DNA from: Flavobacteriales bacterium
GTDB taxonomy: Bacteria > Bacteroidota > Bacteroidia > Flavobacteriales > UA16
DNA: 8,025 nucleotides
Assembly: GCA_002683735.1 (NCBI GenBank)
Contig: NYTZ01000165.1
Span: forward strand, 1 to 8,025
Reading direction: 5' to 3'
The notes under the pieces were generated by a model. That model was not told where the DNA came from, made no database searches, and was given only the letters and a program-made list of their open reading frames with translations. The translations under genes were made by a program, and so were the position numbers. Every line of letters begins with the position of its first letter. Within the stretch, counting starts at the first letter, position 1. Shown piece by piece: positions 6,804-8,025 of this stretch.

Positions 6804-7744
6804 TTGGTGCGGACTGCCTCCGGATTGCGTTGGTACGCGTCATAGACTTTCCGCAGTCCTTGTTCGAGGCCGATGCGGTGTCGCCATCCGAGGGCGTGAA
6901 TGCGGTCGCAGTTCATGAGTTTGCGGGGAGTACCGTCGGGTTTGTCGGTGTCCCAGATCACCTCACCTTCGTACCCGACAATGCGGGCGATGAGGCCAGC
7001 GAGTTCGCGGATTGGCAGGGCTTCGCCGGTGCCCACATTGATGAAATCCTGGCCGTCGTATTCCTGCATGAGGAAGAGGCATGCGGCGGCGAGGTCATCG
7101 ACGTGCAGGAATTCGCGCCGGGGCGAACCGGTTCCCCAGCAAGTCACGCTCGGGGCGCCCGACACCTTGGCTTCGTGAAACTTCCGCAGCAGGGCGGGCA
7201 CCACGTGGCTGTTCTGCAGGTCGTAGTTGTCCCCTGGGCCGTACAGGTTGGTCGGCATGGCCGAAATGAAGTTGTCGCCGTACTGGTGCCGGTAAGCCTC
7301 GCAGAGCTTGATGCCGGCGATCTTGGCGATGGCGTAGGGCTCGTTGGTGGGTTCCAATGCTCCAGTCAGCAGCGCATCCTCGGTGAGCGGCTGGGCGGCC
7401 AGTTTCGGATAAATGCAGCTCGACCCGAGGAAGAGCAGTTTCTCCACCTCGACCTCGTGGGCAACGTGGATGAGGTTGGCCTCGATCATCAGGTTGTCAT
7501 ACAGGAATTCCGCCCGCTTGACATTGTTGGCGTGGATGCCCCCCACCTTGGCGGCGGCGACAAAAACATGGGTGGGACGCTCGCGTTCCATCATGGCTTG
7601 CACGGCCGCTTGGTCGCGCAGGTCGAGTTCTCTGCTGGTGAAGGCAATGGGATTCGGCAGGCCCCCTGCCCGAAGAGCCCGGCACAGGGCTTGTCCGACC
7701 ATGCCCCGGTGACCGGCGACGTAGATGCGGGAATCGGCATTCAT
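6800..7744 (-). CDS. fcl: GDP-L-fucose synthase
   Basis: This cytoplasmic short-chain dehydrogenase/reductase carries out the NADPH-dependent 3,5-epimerisation and 4-reduction of GDP-4-keto-6-deoxy-D-mannose to GDP-L-fucose, the donor for fucose in surface glycans. With the start at 7744 it has 314 residues, close to the usual length. The nucleotide-binding GHRGMVG is at 11-17. Catalytic residues line up with the E. coli enzyme shifted by one: S108 and C110 in GSSCIYP (107-113), Y137 and K141 in YAIAK (137-141), and H180 in SHVVPALLRKFHEA (179-192). The C-terminal KPDGTPRKLMN is also typical. The frame stays open upstream to an ATG at 7837, but those 31 residues overlap the permease gene and precede the Rossmann fold, so I prefer 7744. 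It starts 11 bases after the permease stop and overlaps the next gene by 4 bases. The partner enzyme Gmd is not in the window. Confidence 0.96.
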   Translation of the reverse strand: MNADSRIYVAGHRGMVGQALCRALRAGGLPNPIAFTSRELDLRDQAAVQAMMERERPTHVFVAAAKVGGIHANNVKRAEFLYDNLMIEANLIHVAHEVEVEKLLFLGSSCIYPKLAAQPLTEDALLTGALEPTNEPYAIAKIAGIKLCEAYRHQYGDNFISAMPTNLYGPGDNYDLQNSHVVPALLRKFHEAKVSGAPSVTCWGTGSPRREFLHVDDLAAACLFLMQEYDGQDFINVGTGEALPIRELAGLIARIVGYEGEVIWDTDKPDGTPRKLMNCDRIHALGWRHRIGLEQGLRKVYDAYQRNPEAVRTK

Positions 7745-7755
7745 CGTGCTGAAAG

Positions 7756-8025
7756 TTAACCTTCGCCGCGTCGGGATGAAGTCCGGGCGAGGGCGTTGGA
7801 CAAGGCGTTGAAAGCAAGGACGAGCCCGACAATGCACGCTCCAGGCAACAAGGCGAGGTGGGCGTGGCCTGTCAGGATGGCGCCGTAATGGTCGCGAATG
7901 AGGTTGCCCCAGCTGGGCATGGGGATTTGGGCTCCAACGCCCATGAAGCTCAAGCCCGCCTCAATGAGGATGGCGGCGGCGAAGTTGGCACTGGCGATGA
8001 CGGCAATGGGCCCGGCGAGGTTGGG
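7756..8025 (-). CDS. OppC/DppC-type ABC transporter permease, C-terminal part (5' end beyond window)
   Basis: The frame is open from the right edge (8025) to a TAA at 7756, giving the last 89 residues of an inner-membrane permease of the peptide/nickel importer family. The visible part starts at PNLAGPIAVIASANFAAAIL, just after where the EAA loop that contacts the ATPase would end. It continues with IEAGLSFMGVGAQIPMPSWG and then a final helix, LLPGACIVGLVLAFNAL. This order (EAGLSF, then PxPSWGN, then LPG and LAFN) is characteristic of DppC/OppC. The usual GDxLRDxLDPR ending is replaced by SNALARTSSRRGEG, so the tail has drifted. No ATG lies near the edge, so the gene clearly begins outside the window. 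The substrate cannot be inferred, and the link to the fucose gene 11 bases downstream may be positional only. Confidence 0.9.
   Translation of the reverse strand, partial: PNLAGPIAVIASANFAAAILIEAGLSFMGVGAQIPMPSWGNLIRDHYGAILTGHAHLALLPGACIVGLVLAFNALSNALARTSSRRGEG

Noticed and set aside
5517..6845. 442-codon open frame on the plus strand
   Set aside because: It lies antisense to the barrel gene at 5289-6803. Its translation is rich in P, G, R and H with no domain, signal peptide or membrane segment, as expected for a shadow frame in GC-rich DNA.
6785..7759. 324-codon open frame on the plus strand
   Set aside because: It mirrors the well-supported fcl gene on the other strand, and its product looks like a low-complexity reverse complement of fcl.
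7740..7760. TAACTTTC before fcl as a promoter box
   Set aside because: It has one mismatch to TAnnTTTG and no TTG at the right distance upstream; it is mostly the permease stop codon and its flank.
7745..7837. Upstream ATG that would extend fcl by 31 residues
   Set aside because: The extension overlaps the permease coding region, lacks conserved residues, and would precede a Rossmann fold that starts normally from the ATG at 7744.

Overview
The window looks like a GC-rich member of the Bacteroidota, probably a Flavobacteriales-type lineage; the exact taxon cannot be fixed from sequence alone. Four things point there: the tandem pair of cytochrome oxidase subunit III genes behind a CyoE gene, two RemB/Wzi-like outer-membrane proteins of a kind typical of the phylum, start codons without recognisable Shine-Dalgarno sequences, and one good match to the Bacteroidota promoter (TTG, 21 bases, TAGGTTTG).

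All eight genes lie on the minus strand and are packed tightly: only about 236 bases are non-coding, in gaps of 11, 90, 32, 26, 43 and 34 bases, plus one 4-base gene overlap. There is no gene-free stretch above 100 bases. In order of transcription (right to left) they are: the C-terminal end of an OppC/DppC-type ABC transporter permease (cut by the right edge); GDP-L-fucose synthase (fcl); a tryptophan-rich RemB/Wzi-like outer-membrane protein whose ATG overlaps the fcl stop; a WecA/TagO-type polyprenyl-phosphate sugar-1-phosphate transferase; a second RemB/Wzi-like outer-membrane beta-barrel protein; heme O synthase (cyoE); and two different cytochrome c oxidase subunit III genes, the second cut by the left edge.

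Functionally there are two blocks. Positions 2629-7744 read as an envelope glycan module: fcl makes GDP-L-fucose, the WecA-like enzyme would load the first sugar phosphate onto the lipid carrier, and the two outer-membrane proteins could hold, export or organise the finished glycan at the surface (inference). Positions 1-2602 are part of an aa3/caa3-type oxidase cluster: CyoE farnesylates heme B to heme O, the precursor of heme A, and the two subunit III proteins belong to the oxidase. Subunits I, II and IV are not in the window. No terminator is visible between the blocks, so read-through from the glycan genes into the oxidase genes is possible.

I see no mobile element, CRISPR array, tRNA, rRNA or riboswitch. 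Most of the window is ordinary. The points worth a second look are the pair of diverged RemB/Wzi-like proteins around the WecA-like gene, the promoter placed almost on a start codon, and the enlarged loop in the first subunit III.
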